DNA from: Elusimicrobiota bacterium
Lineage (GTDB): Bacteria; Elusimicrobiota; Elusimicrobia; UBA1565
NCBI GenBank assembly: GCA_041660925.1
Contig: JBAZVI010000002.1
Location: 186,001 to 250,000 of the forward strand
Length of the DNA: 64,000 bases
Reading direction: 5' to 3'
The translations under genes were made by a program, and so were the position numbers. Under the pieces are notes generated by a model that did no database searches, was not told the DNA's origin, and was given only the letters and a program-made list of their open reading frames with translations. Below are positions 34,758 through 42,211 of the stretch, one piece after another. How positions within the stretch are numbered: position 1 is the first letter of the stretch; each line of letters starts with the position of its first letter.

Positions 34758-35926
34758 GGCTGCGCGTCTTCCCCCTCGAGGAGGAGGGCCGGCTCCATCT
34801 GCTCACGCTCGCGCGCGCCTGGCGGCGCTCGCGCCTCGTCGGCGAGGAGGACCTGCGCGCCTTCGAGGCGGAGGCCGGCGAGCCGCTGCGCTGCGCGGGC
34901 CTCGCGGTCCGCATCCTCTTCTTCGCGCTCGCCCTCGTCGCCGTCGCCGCGGTGAACGTGCTCATCGCCGAGTTCGTCGAGGGTCAGCCGCTGCAGGGCG
35001 CGTGGATCGCGCTGACCGGCGTCGTCTGCTGGGTTCTCGGAGAGCTCCTCCTCGCACGCTACCGGCTCTACCGCTTCGGCGTGGAGGAGGGCCTGCTCTC
35101 CTCCGGAGCATCGCAGATCGCTTTCGGACTCGTCCTCGCGCTCGGGCCGGCCATCCCGCATACGCCGCGCGCCGTGACCCTGTCCTTCTCTCTGCCCGTG
35201 TGCGCGGCCTTCCTGCTCCTGTACCTGCGGGTCGGCTACGTCTACGCGGCTTTCGTCTCCATCGGTGCGGCCGCCTTCGCCCTCTTCACCGCCGGCCCCG
35301 GAGAGCACGCCGCGCGGCTCATCTGGGCGGGCGGGAGTCTCGCCGTCGTCGCGCTCATGCGCGCGCGCCGCGAGATCCCCGAGCACGAGCGCGAGGCCTG
35401 GGACATGCTCCAGGGCGCGCTCGCGCTCTCCGCGTACCTCGTGCTCAACCTCCGGCTCGCGCACATCCTCTCCTTCGGCCGCCCCGCCCCCCGCGCCGGG
35501 AGCCTCTATGAGTGGGCGACGCTCGCCGCGGTCGGACTCCTCCCGCCGCTTCTGCTCGCCTCGGCGCTGTCCCGGCGCAGCCGCGCCTTCCTCGCGGCGG
35601 GGAGCATCGCCGCGCTGCTCTCGCTGGTGACGCTGAAGCCGTACCTGGGCCTGCAGCGCCATGTCTGGGACGCGGCGCTCCTCGGCGCCTTCCTGATGGC
35701 CCTCTCCGTCTTCCTCCGCCGCCGGCTCGACGCCGGCCCGGCGGGCGAGCGCGGCGGCTGGACCGCCCGAGAGCTCGTCGTCCCGAAGGACGAGGGCCTC
35801 GCCCCGGGGCAGTTCCTCGCCGCGGCCGTCGGCGTCGCGGCCGCCCAGCCCGGGCCCGCCCCCGCCGAGCGGCCGGGCTTCGGCGGCGGCTCCTCCGGCG
35901 GCGGCGGGGCGAGCGCGGGGTTCTGA
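34754..35926 (+). CDS. Polytopic membrane protein with glycine-rich C-terminal tail
   Basis: A 390-residue protein with a 60-residue cytoplasmic start (FPLEEEGRLHLLTLARAW), then about ten membrane helices, and a Pro/Ala-rich tail ending FGGGSSGGGGASAGF. Such tails are typical of TPM/YgcG and DUF2207 membrane proteins, but no TPM domain is present. It overlaps the upstream membrane protein by GTGA, and the M23 lipoprotein gene starts 1 nt after its stop. The two membrane proteins might form a complex in the inner membrane; no substrate can be inferred. Confidence 0.8.
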   Translation: MRLRVFPLEEEGRLHLLTLARAWRRSRLVGEEDLRAFEAEAGEPLRCAGLAVRILFFALALVAVAAVNVLIAEFVEGQPLQGAWIALTGVVCWVLGELLLARYRLYRFGVEEGLLSSGASQIAFGLVLALGPAIPHTPRAVTLSFSLPVCAAFLLLYLRVGYVYAAFVSIGAAAFALFTAGPGEHAARLIWAGGSLAVVALMRARREIPEHEREAWDMLQGALALSAYLVLNLRLAHILSFGRPAPRAGSLYEWATLAAVGLLPPLLLASALSRRSRAFLAAGSIAALLSLVTLKPYLGLQRHVWDAALLGAFLMALSVFLRRRLDAGPAGERGGWTARELVVPKDEGLAPGQFLAAAVGVAAAQPGPAPAERPGFGGGSSGGGGASAGF

Positions 35927-35927
35927 C

Positions 35928-36623
35928 ATGAGGAGAAGGGCCCTCCTGGCCGCCGCCTTCGCCGCCCTCCTGTCCGCCGGCTGCTCGGAGGCCCAGCGCC
36001 TCGGACGCAAGGCGATCGCGCTGACGCCCGAGGGGCGCCGCGCGCTTTCCGAGTTCGACCGCTACAAGAAGATCGCCAGGATCCTGAAGAAGTATCACGA
36101 TTCGAAGAACCTCGACGAAGGGGAGGTCCTCGACGTGCTCGTCTCCGCGGGCGTCATCCCCGGCGCGCCGGGCGCGGCCCGCCCGCCGCGCCCCGGGGCC
36201 CCGGCCGTCCCGAAGACCTTCCCCGTCCCGCAGTACACGGGCGCCTGGCGCTGGCCGATGGAGGCCGGCGTCGTGAGCTCCGAGTACGGTCCGCGCTGGG
36301 GGAAGTTCCATCACGGCCTCGATCTCGCGGCCGACCGCGGCAGCCCCATCTACGCCGCCGCCCCGGGCGAGGTGGCCTACGCCGGCGACAAGCTCACCGG
36401 GTACGGGAACGTCGTCTTCCTGCGCCACGACAAGGAGCACGTGACGATCTACGCGCACAACGACGCGCTCCTCGTCGGCGTCGGCGACAAGGTGGCGCAG
36501 GGACAGCGCATCGCGAAGCTCGGCTCCACCGGGCACTCGACCGGCCCGCACCTGCACTTCGAGATGCGCGTGAAGGACCGGTCCGTTCCCCCCCGCGGGG
36601 AGCTGCCGAAGAGCCGGTTCTGA
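35928..36623 (+). CDS. M23 (LytM) metallopeptidase lipoprotein
   Basis: A 231-residue lipoprotein: signal with lipobox LSAGC (Cys 19), a helical linker, a Pro-rich stretch (about 83-105) and a LytM domain with HHGLDLAADRG (about 127-137) and the second metal motif TGPHLHFEMR (about 203-212). All Zn ligands are present, so it is probably an active peptidoglycan endopeptidase anchored in the outer or inner membrane. The gene's stop overlaps the amylase start (TGATG). Confidence 0.92.
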   Translation: MRRRALLAAAFAALLSAGCSEAQRLGRKAIALTPEGRRALSEFDRYKKIARILKKYHDSKNLDEGEVLDVLVSAGVIPGAPGAARPPRPGAPAVPKTFPVPQYTGAWRWPMEAGVVSSEYGPRWGKFHHGLDLAADRGSPIYAAAPGEVAYAGDKLTGYGNVVFLRHDKEHVTIYAHNDALLVGVGDKVAQGQRIAKLGSTGHSTGPHLHFEMRVKDRSVPPRGELPKSRF

Positions 36624-38035
36624 TGGCCGCCCCGGACTGGGTGCGGCGCGCGGTCTTCTACCAGGTCTTCCCCGACCGCTTCGCGCGGGGAGAGCGCTTC
36701 AAGCCCGACGGCGTCTTCGAGAGCTGGGACTCCCCCCCGACCGAGCTCGGCTTCAAGGGCGGGGACCTCTACGGGGTCTCCGAGCGTCTCGACCACCTCG
36801 GCGACCTCGGCGTCAACGCGCTCTACCTCAACCCGATCTTCCAGTCGCCGGCCAACCACCGCTACCACGCGAGCGACTACCTGCAGGTGGACCCCGTGCT
36901 CGGCGGGGACGAGGCCCTGCGCGCCCTGCTCGACGCCGCGCACGCGCGCGGCATGCGCGTGGTCCTCGACGGCGTCTTCAACCACTGCGGGCGCGGCTTC
37001 TTCCCGTTCGTCCATCTCCTCGAGAACGGGGACGCCTCCCCCTATCGCGACTGGTTCCACGTGCGCGGCTGGCCGCTGAAGGCCTACGAGGGGACGCCGA
37101 ACTACGCCTGCTGGTACAACCTCGGGGCGCTGCCCAAGTTCAACACCGCGAACCCGGAGGTCCGGCGCTACCTCCTGCGCGTGGCCCGCCACTGGCTCGC
37201 GTTCGGCGTCGACGGCTGGCGCCTGGACGTGCCCAACGAGATCGACGACGACGCCTTCTGGCGCGAGTTCCGCACCGTCTGCAAGGGCGTCAACCCGGAG
37301 GCCTACCTCGTCGGCGAGATCTGGGGCGAGGCGAAGCGCTGGCTCCAGGGCGACATGTTCGACGCCGTCATGAACTACCTCCTTCCCGCCGCCTGCCTGC
37401 GCTACTTCGCCGGCGAGAAGCTGCGCGTCACCCACGAGTACGGCGGCCGCCCGATGGCGCCCATCGACGCGGCGGCCTTCCGCTCGGAGGTCCGCGCGAT
37501 GCTCGGCCACTACCCGGCCGCCGTGAACCTCGCCCAGATGAACATCCTGACGACCCACGACACCGACCGCATGCGCACCGCCTACGGGGGCGACGAGCGC
37601 CGCATGCGCCTGGCCCTGGTCTTCTCGTTCTTCGTCCCCGGCGCGCCGAGCGTCTACTACGGGGAGGAGGTCGGCCTCGACGGGACGCTCGCGCACGGCG
37701 CGCGGGCGGCGATGCCCTGGGACGACTCCCGCTGGGACCGCGAGCTCCTCGGCCTCTATCGCCGTCTCATCCGGCTGCGGCGCACCCGGCCCGTCTTCGC
37801 CTCCGGGGACTTCGAGCTGCTGGAGACCTTCGGGGACCTCCTCGCTTACGAGCGCCGCCTGCCGGGAGAACGCTTCGCCGTGCTCGTCAACCGCTCGGAC
37901 GCGCCGGTCCGCGCTCCGTACTCCGCCGAGGACCTGCGCGGCGCCGCGGAGACGGTGTCTTCGAAGTCCCACCCGCTCGGTTCCGGGCTGGAGCTCGAGC
38001 CCTGGGGCTACTCGGTGCTCGAACTCCGTCCGTGA
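36623..38035 (+). CDS. GH13 alpha-amylase family enzyme (cyclomaltodextrinase/neopullulanase-like)
   Basis: A 470-residue cytoplasmic GH13 enzyme without signal peptide: VFYQVFPDRFARG at the start (typical of maltodextrin-degrading members), VVLDGVFNHCG (region I), GWRLDVPNE (nucleophile Asp about 201), LVGEIWGEA (acid/base Glu about 232) and TTHDTDRMRTAY (about 309). The N-terminal starch-binding domain of dimeric neopullulanases is missing, so it is a short form. As last gene of the operon it would break linear or branched maltodextrins released from glycogen. A promoter for the next gene follows at 38044. Confidence 0.93.
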   Translation: MAAPDWVRRAVFYQVFPDRFARGERFKPDGVFESWDSPPTELGFKGGDLYGVSERLDHLGDLGVNALYLNPIFQSPANHRYHASDYLQVDPVLGGDEALRALLDAAHARGMRVVLDGVFNHCGRGFFPFVHLLENGDASPYRDWFHVRGWPLKAYEGTPNYACWYNLGALPKFNTANPEVRRYLLRVARHWLAFGVDGWRLDVPNEIDDDAFWREFRTVCKGVNPEAYLVGEIWGEAKRWLQGDMFDAVMNYLLPAACLRYFAGEKLRVTHEYGGRPMAPIDAAAFRSEVRAMLGHYPAAVNLAQMNILTTHDTDRMRTAYGGDERRMRLALVFSFFVPGAPSVYYGEEVGLDGTLAHGARAAMPWDDSRWDRELLGLYRRLIRLRRTRPVFASGDFELLETFGDLLAYERRLPGERFAVLVNRSDAPVRAPYSAEDLRGAAETVSSKSHPLGSGLELEPWGYSVLELRP

Positions 38036-38043
38036 CGGACCCC

Positions 38044-38074
38044 TTGCCTTCCCATCGGCTTTAAGCGCTATAAT
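38044..38074 (+). promoter_or_regulatory. Promoter of the DUF2914 gene
   Basis: TTGCCT (38044-38049) and a perfect TATAAT (38069-38074) spaced by 19 nt; the leader includes AAGGAGG about 10 nt before the ATG at 38116. Confidence 0.65.
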
Positions 38075-38115
38075 CGAGGAAGGATGATTCTCCAACCGGA
38101 AGGAGGAAAAGGCTC

Positions 38116-38634
38116 ATGAAGGGATTCCTCGTCGCCATCGTCCTCTCCGTCTTCGCGGGCGTCTGCTCGGCGCAGAGCACCCCCGAGAACCCCGCGTCCT
38201 CCGTCCCGTCCGCGCAGAGCGCGGCGGCCCCTGCGACGGACCTCCGCGCCGCCCAAGGCGGCGCGAACGCCGCAGGGACGGCGCGAGCGGAGAACGACCA
38301 GCGCGCCGCCCCGGCTCCCGTCGTCGTCGCGCGCAGCGCCGTCTGCACGGCCATCCAGGACCGCGAGCCCGTCGGAGCCGCGGCGGCCGGGGTGCCCATC
38401 CAGGCCGGGATGATCTATTTCTGGAACGAGCTGAAGGCCTCCTCCGTACCGACCACGGTGAAGCACCGCTGGTCGCGCGACGGGCGGCCCGCCGGGGAGA
38501 GCACGCTCTCCTTGAAGCACCGCAAGACCCGGACCTGGAGCACGCGGCAGGCCGGTCCGGGCGACTGGAAGGTCGAAGTCCTCTCCTCCTCCGGGGAAGT
38601 CCTCCGGACGGCGGGATTCAAGGTGGTCAAATGA
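38116..38634 (+). CDS. Secreted DUF2914-domain protein
   Basis: A 172-residue secreted protein: signal peptide (1-19, ending VCSAQ), a Ser/Ala-rich linker with an intragenic repeat (about residues 52-62), and a C-terminal DUF2914 domain (about 70-172) recognised from VVARSAVCTAIQDREPVG, YFWNELKASSVPTTVKHRW and a WKVEVLSSSGEVL ending. DUF2914 is a small beta domain usually at the end of membrane or periplasmic proteins; its role is unknown. It overlaps the ACT gene by ATGA. Confidence 0.88.
   Translation: MKGFLVAIVLSVFAGVCSAQSTPENPASSVPSAQSAAAPATDLRAAQGGANAAGTARAENDQRAAPAPVVVARSAVCTAIQDREPVGAAAAGVPIQAGMIYFWNELKASSVPTTVKHRWSRDGRPAGESTLSLKHRKTRTWSTRQAGPGDWKVEVLSSSGEVLRTAGFKVVK
38268..38299 (+). 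repeat. Intragenic palindromic repeat, copy B
   Basis: CGCCGCAGGGACGGCGCGAG then CGGAGAACGACC: 30 of 32 positions equal copy A at 13560-13591, in the same frame and also just behind a signal peptide. A short CGCCGCCcaaGGCGGCG hairpin (38247-38263) precedes it. Confidence 0.6.
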
Positions 38635-39041
38635 AGATCGAAGTCATCAAGCAGTACAGCGTCTTCCTCCCCAACAAGCCCGGCGCGCTGGCCGACCTCG
38701 CCAAGCGTTTCGGCGACCAGGGCATCGACATCGTCGGCATCTCCTCGGAGGTGCGCGACGACTCCGCGCTCGTGCGCATCGCGCTCAGCGGCGAGGGCGA
38801 CCATTCGGCCGTCATCTCGAAGGCGGGCTACGCCAGCGTCGAGAGCCAGATGCTCTCCGTCGAGGTCGAGGACAAGCCGGGGCAGCTGCACAAGGTCACC
38901 AAGGCCCTCGGCGAAGGGGCGGTCAACATCACGAACATCTACGGCACGGCGATCGGCGGGAGCGTCTCGCGGCTCCTGCTCGCCGTCGAGAACACCCAGA
39001 AGGCGCTCAAGGTGCTAGAGCGTCTGCAGCAGACGCTCTAG
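38631..39041 (+). CDS. Tandem ACT-domain protein
   Basis: A 136-residue cytoplasmic protein made of two ACT domains: residues 6-60 (LPNKPGALADLAKRFGDQGID) and 70-136 (VEDKPGQLHKVTKALGEGAVNI). ACT pairs bind amino acids or other small ligands and regulate metabolism; no enzyme domain is present. Similar stand-alone proteins are annotated as amino-acid-binding ACT proteins. The last codons lie in a 35-nt perfect palindrome that includes the stop codon. Confidence 0.92.
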   Translation: MKIEVIKQYSVFLPNKPGALADLAKRFGDQGIDIVGISSEVRDDSALVRIALSGEGDHSAVISKAGYASVESQMLSVEVEDKPGQLHKVTKALGEGAVNITNIYGTAIGGSVSRLLLAVENTQKALKVLERLQQTL

Positions 39042-39045
39042 CACC
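39011..39045 (+). terminator. Stop-codon-spanning hairpin at the end of the ACT gene
   Basis: GGTGCTAGAGCGTCTGC is perfectly inverted across a single-base centre (39028), 17-bp stem. The TAG stop codon (39039-39041) lies inside the right arm. A REP-like hairpin follows. Confidence 0.65.
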
Positions 39046-39100
39046 CCTCACCCTGCGCGCGGAGCGCGCTTGCCCCTCTCCCGCTTGGCGGGAGAGGGGC
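39042..39100. repeat. REP-like intergenic repeat, copy 1
   Basis: CCCCTCACCCTGCGCGCGG leads to a 13-bp perfect hairpin, GCCCCTCTCCCGC (39072-39084), loop ttg, and its complement (39088-39100). The same unit is found at 47134-47232, again between convergent genes. Confidence 0.65.
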
Positions 39101-39128
39101 GTTCTTATGAAGAGCCGATGGGGGACGG

Positions 39129-39983
39129 TTACTTCTTGTCCGGGAAGAGGACGCCGCCCGCGTAGAGGCCGGCGGCCAGGCCGATCGCTGCGCCCGCGCC
39201 GAGGCCCAGAACGGCCGAGCCGGCGAGGGTCCAGACCAGGTTCCCGAGGATGACGCCGGCGATGGTCCCCATGAGCGAGGGCATCAGCGGTCCGCGTCCG
39301 CTGGAGGCGCGGGTGCGGCGCAGCCACAGGACGCCGGCCGCGATCCCCGCCGTCGCGAGCAGGCCGCCGGCGAGCGGCATCCGGTGCACGAGCAGCGAGT
39401 AGGCGATGTCGCCGAGCTTCATCCCGCCGTAGAGGCCGAGAAGGACGGCGCCGGCCTTCTTCCCCGCCGCGAGGAGCTTTCGCCAGCCCGAGGGACCCGC
39501 GGGCGGAGCGGGTTCTTCGACCGACCTTCGCGCGAGGGAGAGCGAGCGCAGCGCGGGAAGGAGGCCCGAGGGAACGGGCGCGGGGGCGGCGGCCTCGACG
39601 AGCGGGGAGGCGGATTTCTGCGCGGAGCCCTCGTACGCCGCCGACAGGCCCTTCTCGAGAGCGACGGGTTCGGAGCGGCCCGCCTCCAGCGCGGCGCCGA
39701 AGGCCTTCATCTCCACGACGGTCTTGGCCGGCAGCGCTTGAGCCGCCGCGGGAGACTTCACGGATGAGGGAAGGAGCGCGGGCGACGCGGCGGCGCGCAC
39801 GAGCGCGGGCTGGAGGTTCAGGCCGGGAAGGGGCGCGAGCATCCCCGGGAAAGCGAGAGAGGGCGTCGGGGCCAGCACCGGGATGGAGACCACGGGAAGG
39901 GCCGTCGTCACGATGGGGACGGCGCGGGTCTGGGCGCAGAGCGGGTTCGGGGCCAGCACGAGAAGGGCGAGGGTTCTGAGCAT
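39129..39983 (-). CDS. Leader-type membrane protein of unknown function
   Basis: A 284-residue protein: signal peptide (1-18, ending PLCAQ), an Ala/Val/Pro leader of about 70 residues (VPIVTTALPVVSIPVLAPT), a helical region ALEKGLSAAYEGSAQ like the [A/L]LEKLF/LLQG segment in related leaders, and four hydrophobic helices in the C-terminal half rich in Gly and Ala (LGLGAGAAIGLAAGLYAGG). No enzyme motif is visible. It starts 6 nt behind TAGAAT and is divergent from the leader-MFS gene at 40136, 152 nt away. Confidence 0.75.
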   Translation of the reverse strand: MLRTLALLVLAPNPLCAQTRAVPIVTTALPVVSIPVLAPTPSLAFPGMLAPLPGLNLQPALVRAAASPALLPSSVKSPAAAQALPAKTVVEMKAFGAALEAGRSEPVALEKGLSAAYEGSAQKSASPLVEAAAPAPVPSGLLPALRSLSLARRSVEEPAPPAGPSGWRKLLAAGKKAGAVLLGLYGGMKLGDIAYSLLVHRMPLAGGLLATAGIAAGVLWLRRTRASSGRGPLMPSLMGTIAGVILGNLVWTLAGSAVLGLGAGAAIGLAAGLYAGGVLFPDKK

Positions 39984-39989
39984 GGCTCG

Positions 39990-39995
39990 ATTCTA
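39990..39995 (-). promoter_or_regulatory. -10 element (TAGAAT)
   Basis: TAGAAT on the minus strand ends 6 nt before the ATG at 39983; no ribosome site. Confidence 0.5.
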
Positions 39996-40123
39996 CCGCG
40001 GAACGCTCGGAGCGTCTTAGGACCCGCGATGCCCCATGTCCCGGCATTGGGCCCATGCTCCTCTGGGCCTTTCGTTGTGGCCGTCGGGACCGGAAGTCCG
40101 TCGCAGGGAGGTCCGCCGGCGGC

Positions 40124-40129
40124 TATCCT
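40124..40129 (+). promoter_or_regulatory. -10 element (TATCCT) of the leader-MFS gene
   Basis: GGCTATCCT ends 6 nt before the ATG at 40136. An inverted TGGGCCC...CTGGGC element lies about 90 nt upstream of the start, as it does for the paralogous gene at 42212. Confidence 0.5.
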
Positions 40130-40135
40130 ATCCCC

Positions 40136-42052
40136 ATGAAGCTCGTGCGCTCCATCACCTGCCTCGTCCTGGCGCTGCTGACCGGCCTCTGGCTCCCGCC
40201 GCAGGCCTGGGCGCAGGTCGCCTCGCTCGGGACCCGCGCGAACGCTTCCGCCGTCCCGACGCTCCAAGTCGTACAGACGCATTCCCCGACCGGCGCCATC
40301 CTGCTGGCGGGCTCTTCCGGACTGGTCCTCGGACAAGCGCTCCCGTACCTCGGCCCCTCGGCGAAGGTCGCCGCGGTCGTCCATGCCGCCGCCCCCTCCG
40401 CGGTCGTTTCGGGAGCGTCCCTCCAGGCCGTCCTCGTCCATTCCGCCCCGTCCGCGGCCTCCTCGCGCGTCGCCGCCCCCGTCCAGCCGGCCGCGACGGT
40501 CCCGGCCCGCCGGGCGCTGAGCGAGAAGGCCTCCGAGCTCTCCTCCTCCTCCGCGCCTCTGCTGAAGATCGCGTCGGCCGACGGTTCCTCTCCGGCGGCT
40601 CTGCACGGGACCGGCGCGGCGCTCCAGGACCTGCTCCAGGGTTCCGGCGCGCGCCGCTACGCTTCGGACCAAGAGCTTCCCGCCGCCTCCGGCCGCTCGA
40701 AGGCCGCGGGGCTCCTCGCGGTCGAGCCCGCGCATGTCGACGCCGACTCCGCGCCGCAGGCCCCGGAGCTCTCCCCGCAGACCCCGGCCGCTAAAGCCAC
40801 CTTCAGGATCTACGCGGCGGGCGTCGCGGCGGTCAAAGTCGGCATCGAGACCCTCAATCTCGCCGTCCCCCTCCTCCTGCTCCAGACGATGAACGCCGCC
40901 GTGGCCGTCAGCGCGCTCTATCTCGCCGCCGAGTGCGCGAGCCTCTTCGCGGGCTTCCTGGGCGGAGCGCTCGTGGACCGCGTCGGCGCCGGACGCGCGA
41001 TGGCGCTGACGGGGCTCGTCCAGGGCGCGGCGATCGTGACGCTTCCGTTCGTCCTGGCCGCCGGCGGCGCCTCCGCGATGCCGATCGTCTACGGCCTCTT
41101 CATGCTCAACGGAGTCGCCGGAGAGCTCTTCGACGTCGCGCGCCGCGCCGCGCTCCCGCAGATCGTCGGCAAGGACGAGGGCGGCCTGCGCGTACACAAC
41201 GGGCGGCTCTACGTCTGGCGGGAGATCGCGGCGATGTCCGGCGTCTTCGGCGCGGGGATGCTCATCAAGGGGATGGGCGCGATGAGCGCGGTCTGGGTGC
41301 ACCCGGTCTTCTGCCTTGCCGCCGGCCTGGCCCTGCTCAAGCTCTGGCGACTGCGCCCGGCGGACGGCTCCACCGACGCGCCGATCGTCTCGAGCGGCCG
41401 CCGCGGGCTCGACGCTCTCCGGGTCTGGTGGGCGGACCTGCTCCGGGGGATGCGCGCCGTCAGGGCGGACGGGCACCTGCGCACGCTGGTGCTCGTCAAC
41501 ATCCCCCTGAACTCGGTGCACAAGATCTTCCACACGCTCATCGCCGTGGTCTACGCGACCAAGATCCTCGGCGATCCCGCGATGGCCGCCGTGCTGCTCT
41601 TCGCCTGGAACATGGGAGAGTTCGTCGGCGCCTTCTACCTGGAGCGCCGCGGGGAGAAGAGCCGCTTCTCGACCTGGCTGCGCCTGGCCGCGCTGGCCTC
41701 GCTCTCGATCTGGGCCTACCCGTTCCTCCCGACCGCCTGGGTCGCCGTCCCGGTCTCCTTCCTCATCGCCGCCGCCATGATCGGCAACGAGCTCGGCACC
41801 GCCTCCTACATGCAGTCGCACGTCCCGGAGAGCGAGCTCGGCGCCGTCACCGGCTTCGTCTACGGCCTCGCCCGCGCCGTCGGCATGCTGGCGCTGCTCG
41901 CCGCCGGCTGGGCCTTCGACTCCTTCGGGGCCGCCGGGGGCTTCTACTCGCTGGCCGCCATCTTCACCGTCCTCGCCCCCATCTACCTCCTCGCCGCGAA
42001 GCGCTTCAAAGGCGAGGGCGTCCCGGGCGGAGCGGTCCCGCAGGACGATTGA
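40136..42052 (+). CDS. MFS transporter with signal peptide and secreted-type leader
   Basis: A 638-residue protein: signal peptide (1-27, ending QAWAQ), about 190 residues of Ala/Val/Ser/Pro-rich leader containing ALSEKASELSSSSAPLL and GTGAALQDLLQGSGARRYAS, then 12 hydrophobic helices (about 222-630) of an MFS carrier of the macrolide-efflux/enterobactin-exporter type (FLGGALVDRVGAGRAMALTG). Placing a cleavable signal and a 190-residue extension before an MFS domain is highly unusual. The leader is closely similar to that of the next gene. Cargo is unknown. The start at 40136 is supported by the signal peptide and by TATCCT 6 nt upstream. Confidence 0.82.
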   Translation: MKLVRSITCLVLALLTGLWLPPQAWAQVASLGTRANASAVPTLQVVQTHSPTGAILLAGSSGLVLGQALPYLGPSAKVAAVVHAAAPSAVVSGASLQAVLVHSAPSAASSRVAAPVQPAATVPARRALSEKASELSSSSAPLLKIASADGSSPAALHGTGAALQDLLQGSGARRYASDQELPAASGRSKAAGLLAVEPAHVDADSAPQAPELSPQTPAAKATFRIYAAGVAAVKVGIETLNLAVPLLLLQTMNAAVAVSALYLAAECASLFAGFLGGALVDRVGAGRAMALTGLVQGAAIVTLPFVLAAGGASAMPIVYGLFMLNGVAGELFDVARRAALPQIVGKDEGGLRVHNGRLYVWREIAAMSGVFGAGMLIKGMGAMSAVWVHPVFCLAAGLALLKLWRLRPADGSTDAPIVSSGRRGLDALRVWWADLLRGMRAVRADGHLRTLVLVNIPLNSVHKIFHTLIAVVYATKILGDPAMAAVLLFAWNMGEFVGAFYLERRGEKSRFSTWLRLAALASLSIWAYPFLPTAWVAVPVSFLIAAAMIGNELGTASYMQSHVPESELGAVTGFVYGLARAVGMLALLAAGWAFDSFGAAGGFYSLAAIFTVLAPIYLLAAKRFKGEGVPGGAVPQDD

Positions 42053-42199
42053 CCCGGCCTCTGCGGGTCTGAAGACGGTCTTCCCTCCGCCCCCGATGGC
42101 GTTCGGTCCGTGCGCCGGGCCGTGGGCCCAATCTTTTCTGGGCACTTCGACGCGGCGCGCGCGGCCCGAAGGGCTGTAGTCCCCTCTCCCCTCCGCGGC

Positions 42200-42205
42200 T
42201 ATCCT
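42200..42205 (+). promoter_or_regulatory. -10 element (TATCCT) of the leader-ATPase gene
   Basis: CGGCTATCCT ends 6 nt before the ATG at 42212. The 159-nt gap upstream holds TGGGCCCAATCTTTTCTGGGC-like symmetry (two short blocks), matching the region before the 40136 gene. Confidence 0.5.
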
Positions 42206-42211
42206 GTGGTC

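Noticed and set aside
39042..39100. CRISPR-like repeat unit
   Set aside because: Only two distant copies exist (the other near 47134), palindromic and between convergent genes, without spacers or cas genes.
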